A stretch of 64,000 nt of DNA from JAJRPT01 sp965661945 (GTDB lineage: Bacteria; Bacteroidota; Ignavibacteria; Kapaibacteriales; UBA2268): NCBI GenBank assembly GCA_965661945.1, contig CBFIFP010000001.1:620001-684000 (forward strand), in the 5' to 3' direction. The notes beneath the pieces are model-generated. The model did not search any database. It saw only the letters and a program-made list of their open reading frames with translations, and had not been told where the DNA came from. Position 1 is the first letter of the stretch. Each line of letters starts with the position of its first letter. The position numbers and the translations under genes are program-made. This document shows positions 26,162 to 34,262 of this stretch, piece after piece.

Positions 26162-27616
26162 TTACTCTTCACCAACTAATTTTTTATATTTGATAAATAT
26201 ATCGTTTGCAATTTTTCTACCTAATATTAAGCCCTCAGAGTTGTCAATTTCTATATGATATCCTCCAAGTACTCTTGACCTTCCTGCCATTTCAGCTGCT
26301 TTAGTGAATGTTGGAAAGTGCAATGTAACTGTATCACCTAAATTATCTGGTTCAGTCATTGCTCCTGGAACTAGATCAATACTTGTTCCAAACATATCAC
26401 TTTTTTTATAAAGTTTAAGTATTTCAGCGCAACCACCGCTTATTGTGCTGTGACCTGAAACGTAAGCTGGAAATGGAGGGCATAAGAAGTATTCTGGAGA
26501 ATATGGTCTCCATTCTTCACCTTTTATTTCGCCCCAACCTTTACCTTCACCTTTCCATCCTTTAATTGTTTGTCCTTTAAAGTATTCATGAACTAATGCG
26601 AAAGGTCTTGCATAATCATAGAACATTTTGGTGTCCCAACAAGCAATAAAGCCATCCATTGCTGTAGCCGTTACTAGGAAATACATTTTAACATCTTCAT
26701 CTAAATTGTGCGAATCTCTTCGAGATACATCTTGTGCAAATATTAACCAGTGTCCTGCTTGTTGGACTGATCTTGGACCATCTCGCATGATTTCTACAAG
26801 AGCTTTTTCTTCGGGTGTCATGTTTGCTTGTAATTCTACTACTTCTGCAACTTGTTCTTTTAGTAAATCACTTCCGTAAAGCGGAGGTGGTGGAGAACGA
26901 AATTGAGAAGCACTATCAATCATTAAAGTTTGAACTAACTGCCAATAAGGAGTTAAACATCCTGGTGCAAAAATTTTATCTCCAAAGACAAAGTTTTTTG
27001 GTTGCCATCTGTTGATATCATTTAAAAAGTCAGGTGGGTTGACTGGTTGATAACCAGTGTAATCATTGTATAATATTCCATCGTTGCTTAAAGAACCATC
27101 TTGATTAGCACCATCATTTAATCTTGTTTTGATGATTCTTTCTGCCGCAAGATTTCCAATACCTACCGCTGTTGTTGGGTCAGTAGAATTATCATAAGGG
27201 TCTAAACCAAGCTCTTTCATTTTTTCTACAAATAGAGTTGTATCTGAGAAATAATACTCTCTTAGAGTTCTGTAAGCAGCATAGCTGATAGCAATCTCTT
27301 TATTTTTTTGTGTTCTTTCTTGTTCTGAGATTCTTTCTATATCTTTTATGAATACTGGATTTGCTTTATCGTCGAACCTTGACCAAGAATCATAAACAGA
27401 TGCAAAAACTAATCCTAACATCCTAGAGGTAACAGTAGGTCTTGGTTTAAATTTTTCAGTATCATTTGCTGTTGCTTCTAAAGCAACCTTTCCCCAAAAA
27501 TAGGCTACGTTATTGGGGGCACTACTTCCTAAGATTGTTTCTTCATCATTTTTCTTTTGCTCAGAGCATGAAAATAGAATTAAGATTACTGTAAAAAGAA
27601 GAATAATTTTTTTCAT
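26162..27616 (-). CDS. Vanadium-dependent haloperoxidase-like lipoprotein (PAP2 superfamily)
   Basis: I choose the ATG at 27616, which gives a lipoprotein signal (MKKIILLFTVILILFSCSEQ); the ORF reaches 33 residues further without a signal. The 484-residue protein carries the vanadate/phosphate-binding residues in order: KMFYDYARPFALVHEY (K...RP), PPFPAYVSGHSTISGG (SGH) and AGRSRVLGGYHIEIDN (SR...GxHxxxD). These are shared by vanadium haloperoxidases and class A acid phosphatases; length and the N-terminal helical half favour the haloperoxidase side. It should be anchored on the periplasmic or outer surface. No halogenated product or partner gene is evident. Confidence 0.88.
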   Translation of the reverse strand: MKKIILLFTVILILFSCSEQKKNDEETILGSSAPNNVAYFWGKVALEATANDTEKFKPRPTVTSRMLGLVFASVYDSWSRFDDKANPVFIKDIERISEQERTQKNKEIAISYAAYRTLREYYFSDTTLFVEKMKELGLDPYDNSTDPTTAVGIGNLAAERIIKTRLNDGANQDGSLSNDGILYNDYTGYQPVNPPDFLNDINRWQPKNFVFGDKIFAPGCLTPYWQLVQTLMIDSASQFRSPPPPLYGSDLLKEQVAEVVELQANMTPEEKALVEIMRDGPRSVQQAGHWLIFAQDVSRRDSHNLDEDVKMYFLVTATAMDGFIACWDTKMFYDYARPFALVHEYFKGQTIKGWKGEGKGWGEIKGEEWRPYSPEYFLCPPFPAYVSGHSTISGGCAEILKLYKKSDMFGTSIDLVPGAMTEPDNLGDTVTLHFPTFTKAAEMAGRSRVLGGYHIEIDNSEGLILGRKIANDIFIKYKKLVGEE

Positions 27617-27792
27617 ATTACTACACTCTTTATAATTAATAATTAAATTTTTTACTATTAAACTGCAATTTAATAAATAATTTTTAATTCTCAATAAATT
27701 ATTTATTATTTGCAACTATATATATCATAACTATTAATTAATATAATGACTTATAATGCTTAATTTTTTGTAACAAATATAATATTTAATTG

Positions 27793-27942
27793 TTAGCAAT
27801 AACCGAAGTCAATTTTTTTTATTGGTTTTTTTCTATTTTTTTCATCAATCGGAAAAATATAAATTTCAATTGGTTTTCCTTGAAGTTGTTTTGGAATTTT
27901 TAAATTATATTCCTCTTTAGAGATTATTATTTTTTTAAACAT
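27793..27942 (-). CDS. Small antitoxin-like protein overlapping the TRIC gene
   Basis: A 49-codon frame starts with ATG at 27942, inside the end of the upstream TRIC channel gene (eight-base overlap), and reads MFKKIIISKEEYNLKIPKQL, then QGKPIEIYIFPIDEKNRKKP and a short basic tail ending in DFGYC. The KIPKQLQGKPIEIYIFPI stretch has the look of a strand-rich AbrB or DUF2281-type antitoxin N-terminus. No toxin is adjacent. It is too short for strong support; translational coupling is the main argument that it is expressed. Otherwise the gap 27617-27934 holds nothing I can name. Confidence 0.4.
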   Translation of the reverse strand: MFKKIIISKEEYNLKIPKQLQGKPIEIYIFPIDEKNRKKPIKKIDFGYC

Positions 27943-28564
27943 TTGGTTTTCCTTTTAATTTATAAGTTAATTCTGGTAATCTGATTTTGTATTTTATAGA
28001 TACATATCTGATTGTAATTGTTGTCATTATTGTAATTGGCATAATCCAATTAAAATCTAATCTAATTTTATAAAGTCCTAAATAAAGAGTACTACCAATT
28101 AAACAAGCGGTAGCATAAATTTCTTTTCTGAAAATTAGTGGGATATCGTTACATAGAGTATCTCTTATAACTCCACCAAATATTGCACTTATTACTCCAA
28201 ATAAGATGCACAAAGGTTCGCTTAAGCCGAAGTTTATTGCTTTATGAGTTCCAATTACTGAGGCAACACCTATTCCGATTGTGTCGAACCAGAAAAATGT
28301 TTTTTTAAGTTTGTATAAGTATCTTGTGAAAATAAATGATACTAAAACTCCAGCAATAATGGAATATGCGTAATTTGGCTCTCTCATCCATGAAACTGGA
28401 TAGTTTCCAAGTAGTACGTCTCTAATTGTTCCGCCTCCGATGCTTGTTACAAATGCTACAAAAGCAATTCCAAAAAGATCGAATTTTCTTTTGATTGCTG
28501 ATAAAGATGCGCTTATTGCAAAAACAAAAACAGCAATAAGGTTAAATATTTCCAATAGGAACAT
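27935..28564 (-). CDS. TRIC family trimeric intracellular cation channel (UPF0126)
   Basis: This 209-residue protein has seven predicted membrane helices arranged as two similar halves, each with the family's glycine motif (IGGGTIRDVLLGNYPVSWM and IFGGVIRDTLCNDIPLIF). It belongs to the UPF0126/YadS group, whose structures form trimeric potassium channels; older annotation as a glycine transporter exists. It is an inner-membrane protein. The stop overlaps a small ORF downstream. Upstream is a 347-base gap with one possible small gene. Confidence 0.92.
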   Translation of the reverse strand: MFLLEIFNLIAVFVFAISASLSAIKRKFDLFGIAFVAFVTSIGGGTIRDVLLGNYPVSWMREPNYAYSIIAGVLVSFIFTRYLYKLKKTFFWFDTIGIGVASVIGTHKAINFGLSEPLCILFGVISAIFGGVIRDTLCNDIPLIFRKEIYATACLIGSTLYLGLYKIRLDFNWIMPITIMTTITIRYVSIKYKIRLPELTYKLKGKPNV

Positions 28565-28640
28565 AATAATCCCCGTAAGATTTAGATTAAAAGTTTGTAA
28601 AAAAAAATTAAGAATGATATTGTTTTGAGATATTGCGCAA

Positions 28641-28802
28641 TTAATGCTTATGATTATGCATCATTTGCATCGACCTTAGCTGTAGGTTGTGCTTAGAGTT
28701 GTTGTTGTTTGAAGAGAATGTTAGAGAAAAAGAATAAGTATAGCTAACTGATATTAAATCAGGTGCCGGAGGTACTAATATGTCTATTGATGTTATGGAC
28801 AT
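28641..28802 (-). CDS. Possible 53-residue protein with a His-rich tail
   Basis: In the 28565-28911 gap a minus-strand frame starts at an ATG at 28802, preceded at good spacing by AGGAAT. It reads MSITSIDILVPPAPDLISVS, then YTYSFSLTFSSNNNNSKHN and ends RSMQMMHNHKH. The base composition is less AT-rich than neighbouring spacer. The Met/His tail could bind metal such as copper or nickel. There is no recognisable family and no signal peptide. It could be a chance frame; the ribosome binding site and composition are the only support. The remainder of the gap is poly-A/T. Confidence 0.3.
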   Translation of the reverse strand: MSITSIDILVPPAPDLISVSYTYSFSLTFSSNNNNSKHNLQLRSMQMMHNHKH

Positions 28803-28911
28803 TTTTTTTATTCCTATTTATAATAATTTGTTTTGTAAAATTTTCGTTTGCAAAACTATGGAAGTTTTTAAAATAAAAAAAAGTTTTTTTTAGAATAAAT
28901 AATTTTTTTTC

Positions 28912-29360
28912 TTATTCTTCAATTAGCTCTTCATCAACATTAAGTGGGTTGCATAAAGTTGTGGAATCTGCTTTTAGGTTGCTGAAGTCAGTTCCTATTT
29001 TTCTTGTTCTACAGAAATCTGTTCCATAAACTGTTACCGAATCAAAAAGTGCATAATTTAAAATACTGGCGTTTAGACTTCCGTCTCTGTAAAATGAGTT
29101 AGTCATTACAAAGGAAGATAAGTCGCTATCTATAACGCTGGCGCTATCAAAATATGAACCAGTGGCTTTTGCTCCAACAAATCTTGATTTATATATTCTA
29201 GCTGGACTGAAACAACTTGGCCAGGTATAGTTTTTTGGTTTGTGTTTACAATTTCTTTTTCTGAAGTTGCTTTTCTTGTTGCAAAGGTATTATTAGGCAA
29301 ACGATTATCCTCGCATGCCATTATTAATATTAGAGATAATAATATAAGTGTTTTTTTCAT
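28912..29360 (-). pseudogene. Frameshifted pentapeptide-repeat-like lipoprotein
   Basis: The N-terminal frame (ATG at 29360) encodes a lipoprotein signal MKKTLILLSLILIMACEDN, then reads NTNQKTIPGQ and drifts into unlikely sequence. From the same place another frame reads PKNYTWPSCFSPARIYKSRF, then VGAKATGSYFDSASVIDSDL and continues through SLNASILNYALFDSVTVYG to the stop at 28912. That part has the five-residue A/S-x-F/L rhythm of pentapeptide repeats. The frames meet at a run of six A (plus strand about 29232-29237), so one indel would restore a protein of about 149 residues. Either a real frameshift or a homopolymer sequencing error. Next gene downstream of dut on the same strand. Confidence 0.7.
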
Positions 29361-29387
29361 AATGTTAATATAACAAATTAAGTGCCA

Positions 29388-29843
29388 TTAATTTAATCCT
29401 GTAGAACCAAAACCGCCCTCTCCCCTATTTGAATCGCTAAGCTGATTAACTTCTTTCCATTGAACAAATTCATATTTAGCTATTACGAGTTGGGCTATTC
29501 TATCACCATTTTTAATAGTAAAACTTTCATTCCCAAAATTAGCAAGAATTACTTTAATTTCACCTCTGTAATCACTATCAATAGTTCCTGGTGAGTTTAA
29601 ACAGAAGATACCGTTTTTTGCGGCGAGTCCGCTTCTGCTTCTGACTTGACATTCATACCCAACTGGAAGTTCAATTGCAATGTTGGTTGGGATGAGCGCT
29701 ATTTTACCGCTTTCTATTTGAATTTCTTCATTTATAGTTGCAAGAATATCCATTCCAGCTGAACCAGAGGTTTTATAATCTGGTAGATTTAATTCCTTAT
29801 ATTCATCAGAAATTCTTTTTATTTTTACTTCTAAGATTGGCAT
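29388..29843 (-). CDS. dut: dUTP diphosphatase (dUTPase)
   Basis: This 151-residue enzyme hydrolyses dUTP to dUMP, keeping uracil out of DNA and supplying thymidylate synthesis. All five motifs are present in order: SAGMDILA, RSRSGLAAKNGIF, GTIDSDYRGEIKVI, NGDRIAQLVI and the C-terminal loop RGEGGFGSTG. It is trimeric in the family. It overlaps the end of fetB by one base and is probably cotranscribed with it. Confidence 0.98.
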   Translation of the reverse strand: MPILEVKIKRISDEYKELNLPDYKTSGSAGMDILATINEEIQIESGKIALIPTNIAIELPVGYECQVRSRSGLAAKNGIFCLNSPGTIDSDYRGEIKVILANFGNESFTIKNGDRIAQLVIAKYEFVQWKEVNQLSDSNRGEGGFGSTGLN

Positions 29844-30625
29844 TAATTTTTAATTTTAATTTTTAATATTCCAAATTTATCAAATGCTTTCGTTCTAAAC
29901 AAATTTAAGGCAATAAAAGTTGCAATAAAACAACAAGAAAAATATCCGATGACAATAACTATTTGATATTTAATAGCAATCATTGGGCTTGTTCCTGAAA
30001 TTATTTGTCCGGTCATTGTACCTGGTAGCCATATCAATCCGATGTTTGCGATGTTGCCAAGCATTGGTTTAAAACTATCGAGTAGTGCAGCGTTCATTGA
30101 TTCTTTTGTAGATTTTGTTCTTGAAAAGGAGAATATTTCATAATAGTTAAATAACTCTTTTTTTGATATTAAATCTTTGCTCATAGACCTAATTCCAATA
30201 ATTGAGGAAGAAATTGAATTGCCTATTAACATTCCTGATATTGGAATCATAAATTGTGCTGTAAAATAATTCATATTCCTGAAATAGAAATAAGAGATGA
30301 AGATAGTTACAAGAATAAAACTAATGAAAAATCCAGTTAATACCGGGAATAGCGTATATTTTATATCAACTTCAGAGCGTTTTGTGATAGAAATTGAACC
30401 TGCGACGATTATAAGTAAAATCCATGATATATTTAGATAAATATTATCCCATTCGATTATATATTTTAGATAAAAACCCACAAGTAAAAGCTGCCCAGTC
30501 ATTCTTAAGATTGAAAGTAATAAATCTTTAAATAATTTTATTTTTGCATATAAAATTATTGATATTGGTATAATAATAATTGTTGAGCCAAGAAGCAAGT
30601 CAAGCCATTCGATATTATATGTCAT
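29843..30625 (-). CDS. fetB: FetB-type ABC permease (UPF0014)
   Basis: This 260-residue membrane protein has about seven hydrophobic helices and the family's conserved core: GMLIGNSISSSIIGI, then LDSFKPMLGNIANIGLIWLP and GTMTGQIISGTSPMIAIKYQ. UPF0014/FetB proteins pair with a FetA ATPase; in E. coli they help export iron and resist peroxide, and relatives act on membrane lipids in other organisms. Its ATG lies within the end of fetA (11-base overlap), which supports the pairing. Confidence 0.92.
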   Translation of the reverse strand: MTYNIEWLDLLLGSTIIIIPISIILYAKIKLFKDLLLSILRMTGQLLLVGFYLKYIIEWDNIYLNISWILLIIVAGSISITKRSEVDIKYTLFPVLTGFFISFILVTIFISYFYFRNMNYFTAQFMIPISGMLIGNSISSSIIGIRSMSKDLISKKELFNYYEIFSFSRTKSTKESMNAALLDSFKPMLGNIANIGLIWLPGTMTGQIISGTSPMIAIKYQIVIVIGYFSCCFIATFIALNLFRTKAFDKFGILKIKIKN

Positions 30626-31247
30626 TAATTAACCTCTTGTTTTTTATTTGAAATACTTCATCCGCAATATCTATTAAGTCTTTGTCATGAGTGGCGCAGA
30701 ATATTGTTTTATTTGATTTTTTTAAATAGTCTAATACTATAATTTTATTTTCATTATCTAAACTGGAAGTTATTTCGTCTGCTAACCAAATATCTCGTTG
30801 AAAATTAACAGCTATTGCGACGAGTAATCTTTGTTTTTCGCCACTACTTATTTGTGAAAATGTCTTATTAAGTATTTCTTTACTTAGTTTGAATTTTTCT
30901 AAATTATATTCAAACAAATTTAATTTTATATTTAGATTATTAACAAATGTATTTAGTTCTATATCTGGAAATTTTATGTCTGAATTTGGAATCCATGCTA
31001 ATTGTTCTCTGATTTTATTTATATTTTTTTGAATTAATTTCTTACCCGAGACTATTATTTCTCCAGAATCAAAAGGTAAATGTCCAAGAATTATTTTAAG
31101 CAGTGAACTTTTTCCACTGCCAGATTCTCCGACTAAAGTAGTTATCTTACCTTGTTTTATTTCACAGCTTACATCAATAAGTAATTGCTCATTTAAAGTA
31201 AGATTAACTTGAGTTAAAGTAATATTTTTTAAATTTGTTAAATTCAT
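30615..31247 (-). CDS. fetA: FetA-type ABC ATPase
   Basis: This 210-residue ATPase has a Walker A GESGSGKSS, signature ISSGEKQR, Walker B IWLADEITSSLD and H-loop FCATHDKDL. Short length and the overlap with a UPF0014 permease identify it as the FetA partner. The start is about 45 bases from the divergent tRNA-Arg gene. Regulation is not visible. Confidence 0.9.
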   Translation of the reverse strand: MNLTNLKNITLTQVNLTLNEQLLIDVSCEIKQGKITTLVGESGSGKSSLLKIILGHLPFDSGEIIVSGKKLIQKNINKIREQLAWIPNSDIKFPDIELNTFVNNLNIKLNLFEYNLEKFKLSKEILNKTFSQISSGEKQRLLVAIAVNFQRDIWLADEITSSLDNENKIIVLDYLKKSNKTIFCATHDKDLIDIADEVFQIKNKRLINDI

Positions 31248-31271
31248 TTTTTAAAATTAGCAAAAATTACG

Positions 31272-31279
31272 TAATTTTG
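31272..31279 (+). promoter_or_regulatory. Putative -7 promoter element of tRNA-Arg
   Basis: TAATTTTG ends 13 bases before the first base of tRNA-Arg, a distance that suits a transcription start just before the mature 5' end. It matches the TAnnTTTG consensus. Confidence 0.5.
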
Positions 31280-31292
31280 TATTCTTAATTGT

Positions 31293-31366
31293 GCACCCGT
31301 AGCTCAACTGGATAGAGCATCTGACTACGGATCAGAAGGTTTGGAGTTCGAATCTCTTCGGGTGTA
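31293..31366 (+). tRNA. tRNA-Arg (anticodon ACG)
   Basis: The sequence folds as a full cloverleaf. The acceptor stem GCACCCG pairs with CGGGTGT, with discriminator A and no encoded CCA. The D arm is AGCTC..GAGC. The anticodon stem TCTGA/TCAGA encloses CTACGGA, giving anticodon ACG (probably edited to inosine, reading CGU, CGC and CGA). The T loop is TTCGAAT. A hairpin terminator follows. Confidence 0.97.
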
Positions 31367-31371
31367 CTAAG

Positions 31372-31408
31372 AAAAAGACTTACAATTATTTTGTAAGTCT
31401 TTTTTTTT
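31372..31408 (+). terminator. Intrinsic terminator after tRNA-Arg
   Basis: A 14-base stem AAAAAGACTTACAA / TTGTAAGTCTTTTT with loop TTATT runs straight into a T tract, six bases after the tRNA. Confidence 0.92.
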
Positions 31409-31509
31409 AAAATAATTACAATTAATTTTTCTTTTTTTTTTTTTTGAAATACTTTTTTAATTATTACTTGTATATATTTCTAACTTTCTTTTTTCTGTAA
31501 AAAAATATT

Positions 31510-31540
31510 TTTTGGTAGCTATTTTGGTAGTCAATTTGGT
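31510..31540. repeat. Three TTTGGT units spaced exactly 12 bases apart
   Basis: TTTGGT occurs at 31511-31516, 31523-31528 and 31535-31540, the first two within TTTTGGTAG. They lie in the 31409-31735 gap, about 200 bases before the second ECF sigma gene. The regular period suggests a direct-repeat binding site, but this is unproven. Nothing else is recognised in that gap. Confidence 0.5.
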
Positions 31541-31735
31541 CATTATTTAGATTTTTTGGAGATTTTATTTATTATATATTGCATTCTATAATTTTTATAC
31601 TTATGTTAATATCTTTGTAAAATATTTGTTTTAAAATTATTTAGAAGATTTCACGTCTATTTAAATATTTTTTTATTTAATATTTTTGAACCTAACTATA
31701 ATTTTAATGTGTCTATTGTTTAAAATCGGAAAACA

Positions 31736-32305
31736 ATGCTGAAAAATTACAAAACATTTAGTGATTCTGAATTAGTTGAAATGATGAAAGGTAAAAGGAA
31801 AGTTTCAGATAAAGCTTTTGAAACTATTTTTGACCGCTATTCCTATAATGTTAATGCTTACGTTAGAACTGTTATAGGTTTTACAAGTGAAGCTGAAGAT
31901 ATATTTCAAGAAACTTTTATAAGATTCTATAATAATGTAAAAAATGGCTCAGAGATAACAAACTTGCAAAGTTATTTGATTAAAATTGCTAGAAACATGT
32001 GCCTTAATTATAGAAGAGATAAAAAGAATAAAGTTGAAGTGGAAGATTATCACAAGATTGTTAATGAAGAAAACTTTTATGCTAATCAAGAGTTATTAGA
32101 AATTGTAATGCGTTCGTTAGATTTAATGGATGACAAGTATAAAGAAGCTTTTATTTTGAAAAAAATAGATGGCCTCAAGTTTGAAGAAGTTGCACAAGTT
32201 TTAGATTTAACATTAGAAGGTGCTAAAACTAGAGTGAACAGAGCTAGAATTAAGTTACTCGAAATATTAGAACCATATATTAAAGATTTGGAGTTCAAAG
32301 AATAA
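31736..32305 (+). CDS. ECF RNA polymerase sigma factor (copy 2)
   Basis: This 189-residue ECF sigma factor has region 2 (KAFETIFDRYSYNVNAYVRT, DIFQETFIRFYNNVKNG, YLIKIARNMCLNYRRDKK) and region 4 (DKYKEAFILKKIDGLKFEEV, then AQVLDLTLEGAKTRVNRAR). It is clearly paralogous to the factor at 23668-24240: shared pattern SDxElxxxxxGkrkvxxxAFExlxxRYS and ARNxCLN. GGA lies eight bases before the ATG. It is followed two bases later by its probable anti-sigma gene. It would initiate transcription of a regulon that may include the downstream surface protein. Confidence 0.93.
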   Translation: MLKNYKTFSDSELVEMMKGKRKVSDKAFETIFDRYSYNVNAYVRTVIGFTSEAEDIFQETFIRFYNNVKNGSEITNLQSYLIKIARNMCLNYRRDKKNKVEVEDYHKIVNEENFYANQELLEIVMRSLDLMDDKYKEAFILKKIDGLKFEEVAQVLDLTLEGAKTRVNRARIKLLEILEPYIKDLEFKE

Positions 32306-32307
32306 TT

Positions 32308-33570
32308 ATGAATATAAATGAACTAATTTTAGAATTTATAGATGGAACTTCTACTCCAGAGATGGATAAAAGTTTATTTGAGCAGTTAGCAGGAAATGAA
32401 GTTGCTCAGCAGAAGATGAAAAAAATTATGGAAGTTGAGAATACTTTTACTTCAAATAATGCTATCTTCCAACCAAGTGCCGAAAGTGTGAATCAAGTTT
32501 TTTCAAAATTAGGTATGAAAAAAGCAGGTTTTTTTGGCTCTCTTCCTTTTCTACAATCTAACTTTGTTAGATTTTCTTTACCAGCGGTATTTACAACTCT
32601 TACGTTAGTGTTTTTATATAATTACTTTTTTATTGGTAACGATAGTAACTTTGACAAAGATTACAAAGTTTTAACTACAGTGATTAAAGATATTCCTGAT
32701 TTGAATAACAAGTTTGTTAATTCATTTAATAATGATGGACTTGTAAATGATGAATTGAAAGCTAATAGTAATAAATCTAACACTAACAATAACAATGGTT
32801 ATGATAAGAATGCTTATCAATATAGTATTAAACAAAATAACATTGTTAAGTATGTTTACAAAGATAAATTTGTGGGGCTTGATTCTGATGGAAAAATGGT
32901 TAGTTTTTCAAGTGAAAAAGAACTTTTAAATTTTTATAATAATTTAAAGAATAACGATGATAATCAGGTAGTTATAAATTCTATTTCTGAATCTAACATT
33001 TTATCTTCTTATAATTATATAGATAATTATGATGCGATTAATAACTATCAATATGATCTCAATAAAATTATTAACAATAGACAAGACGATGAAAGCAATT
33101 CTAAATTATCTATGAGTTTGATGTTATCACCAACTTTTAATTTTAAAAGTAATCCTATTCAACCAAATAAATTAAGTGAATTTAATAATTTGAGTGCAAA
33201 TCTTATTTATAATATTTCGGAAGATTTTGGACTTGGTTTGGAGATTCAGCAAGAAACATTTTTGCAGTCGTTTACTGAAAACGATAATTTTGAAAGGACT
33301 ATTATTTATACGCAGAGACCTAATTTTACAAATATTGGTTTTGCAATAAATTATAGTGTTTTGGATAAAATTAATTTATATGGTGCTATCGGCACGAATA
33401 CTAATTTTTCAGGACTTTATAATAGAATTAGAATTGGTAGAGAAATAAATAGTGTATTTCCCACTGATTTTATTTTTGGTTTAGAATTCTCCACTCTCCA
33501 TTTTACTTTCAATGAAAATTATTATAATTCAAGTAAATTTGGACTATTTTTAGGAGCAAAATTATGGTGA
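32308..33570 (+). CDS. Membrane anti-sigma factor with a barrel-like C-terminal domain (copy 2)
   Basis: This 420-residue protein repeats the architecture of the one at 22456-23667. It has an acidic cytoplasmic head (IDGTSTPEMDKSLFEQLAGN), one membrane helix near residues 90-108 (FSLPAVFTTLTLVFLYNYFF), a long Asn/Asp/Lys-rich linker of about 160 residues, and a C-terminal beta-rich region. That region includes FGLGLEIQQETFLQSFTEN, INLYGAIGTNTNFSGL and FGLFLGAKLW, ending in tryptophan as in outer-membrane barrels. The segment LGLEIQQETFLQSF aligns with IGFEFSKEVFAQNF of copy 1. No zinc motif. If the tail really inserts in the outer membrane, the protein would connect surface to cytoplasm in one chain. 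Confidence 0.7.
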   Translation: MNINELILEFIDGTSTPEMDKSLFEQLAGNEVAQQKMKKIMEVENTFTSNNAIFQPSAESVNQVFSKLGMKKAGFFGSLPFLQSNFVRFSLPAVFTTLTLVFLYNYFFIGNDSNFDKDYKVLTTVIKDIPDLNNKFVNSFNNDGLVNDELKANSNKSNTNNNNGYDKNAYQYSIKQNNIVKYVYKDKFVGLDSDGKMVSFSSEKELLNFYNNLKNNDDNQVVINSISESNILSSYNYIDNYDAINNYQYDLNKIINNRQDDESNSKLSMSLMLSPTFNFKSNPIQPNKLSEFNNLSANLIYNISEDFGLGLEIQQETFLQSFTENDNFERTIIYTQRPNFTNIGFAINYSVLDKINLYGAIGTNTNFSGLYNRIRIGREINSVFPTDFIFGLEFSTLHFTFNENYYNSSKFGLFLGAKLW

Positions 33571-34220
33571 AATTATTAATTATATTTGTTTTAGTTTTAT
33601 TTGTATCATGTCAGGAACCTCTTGGTATAGAAAGGAATGTGGATAAGAGTATAATAGAAAAAGAACTATTCCCATTATCTGAAGGTAACAAATGGCATTA
33701 CACGGAAACTATTTTTAATAGTAGTAACCAAGAAGTATCTGAAATGGAGTATGTAATTAATGTTCAGTCAACTCATATAACTAAAGGAAAGCTTTGGTAT
33801 CAAATTAATAAGAGTTCAGAACCATCTATAGAACATTTTTATAGTTATTCAGATGATGGTCTGTGGTATAGAGTTCCAAATTATTTTCCTTCGGATAATT
33901 TTTTGGTTTTAAATTATCAAACTGACGAAAATGATAAGTTGGTTCATAAAGATTTTTATAGAACGAGTTTGAGTGATAAATGTAATATTGAAGTAATTTT
34001 AGTAAACAAAAATCATAAGATTGAAATTAATAGTGTGGATTTTGATTGTTATCAATATAATTTATATAGAATATACAAAGATAGTAACCAGAAGTATTTA
34101 TTTAAAGAGCAGTTTTATGCAAAAGGTGTAGGGCTTGTTAAGGAAATTGAATATGATGAATATAATGGTAATATTTATTTAAAAGCTGAAAGAAGACTTT
34201 CAATTTATAAGGTCAATTAA
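33564..34220 (+). CDS. Lipoprotein of unknown function, third gene of the sigma module
   Basis: This 218-residue protein has a lipoprotein signal (MVKLLIIFVLVLFVSCQEPL, lipobox FVSC). The mature part is beta-rich with many aromatic residues (LSEGNKWHYTETIFNSS, LWYQINKSS, DGLWYRVPNYFPSDNFLVLN); the FPLSEGNKWxY start is a motif I know from secreted Bacteroidota and Ignavibacteria proteins. It overlaps the anti-sigma gene by seven bases. Its position equals that of the lipoprotein at 21708-22466, though the two are not obviously similar. A sensing role is inference. Confidence 0.65.
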   Translation: MVKLLIIFVLVLFVSCQEPLGIERNVDKSIIEKELFPLSEGNKWHYTETIFNSSNQEVSEMEYVINVQSTHITKGKLWYQINKSSEPSIEHFYSYSDDGLWYRVPNYFPSDNFLVLNYQTDENDKLVHKDFYRTSLSDKCNIEVILVNKNHKIEINSVDFDCYQYNLYRIYKDSNQKYLFKEQFYAKGVGLVKEIEYDEYNGNIYLKAERRLSIYKVN

Positions 34221-34262
34221 AAAAAACAATAATTTTTATTAATATTTTAAAAGAGGTTTAGT

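Noticed and set aside
29230..29240. Programmed -1 frameshift signal in the pentapeptide-like lipoprotein
   Set aside because: The A run exists, but the slippery heptamer is not in the phase needed to move from the first frame to the second; an indel is simpler.
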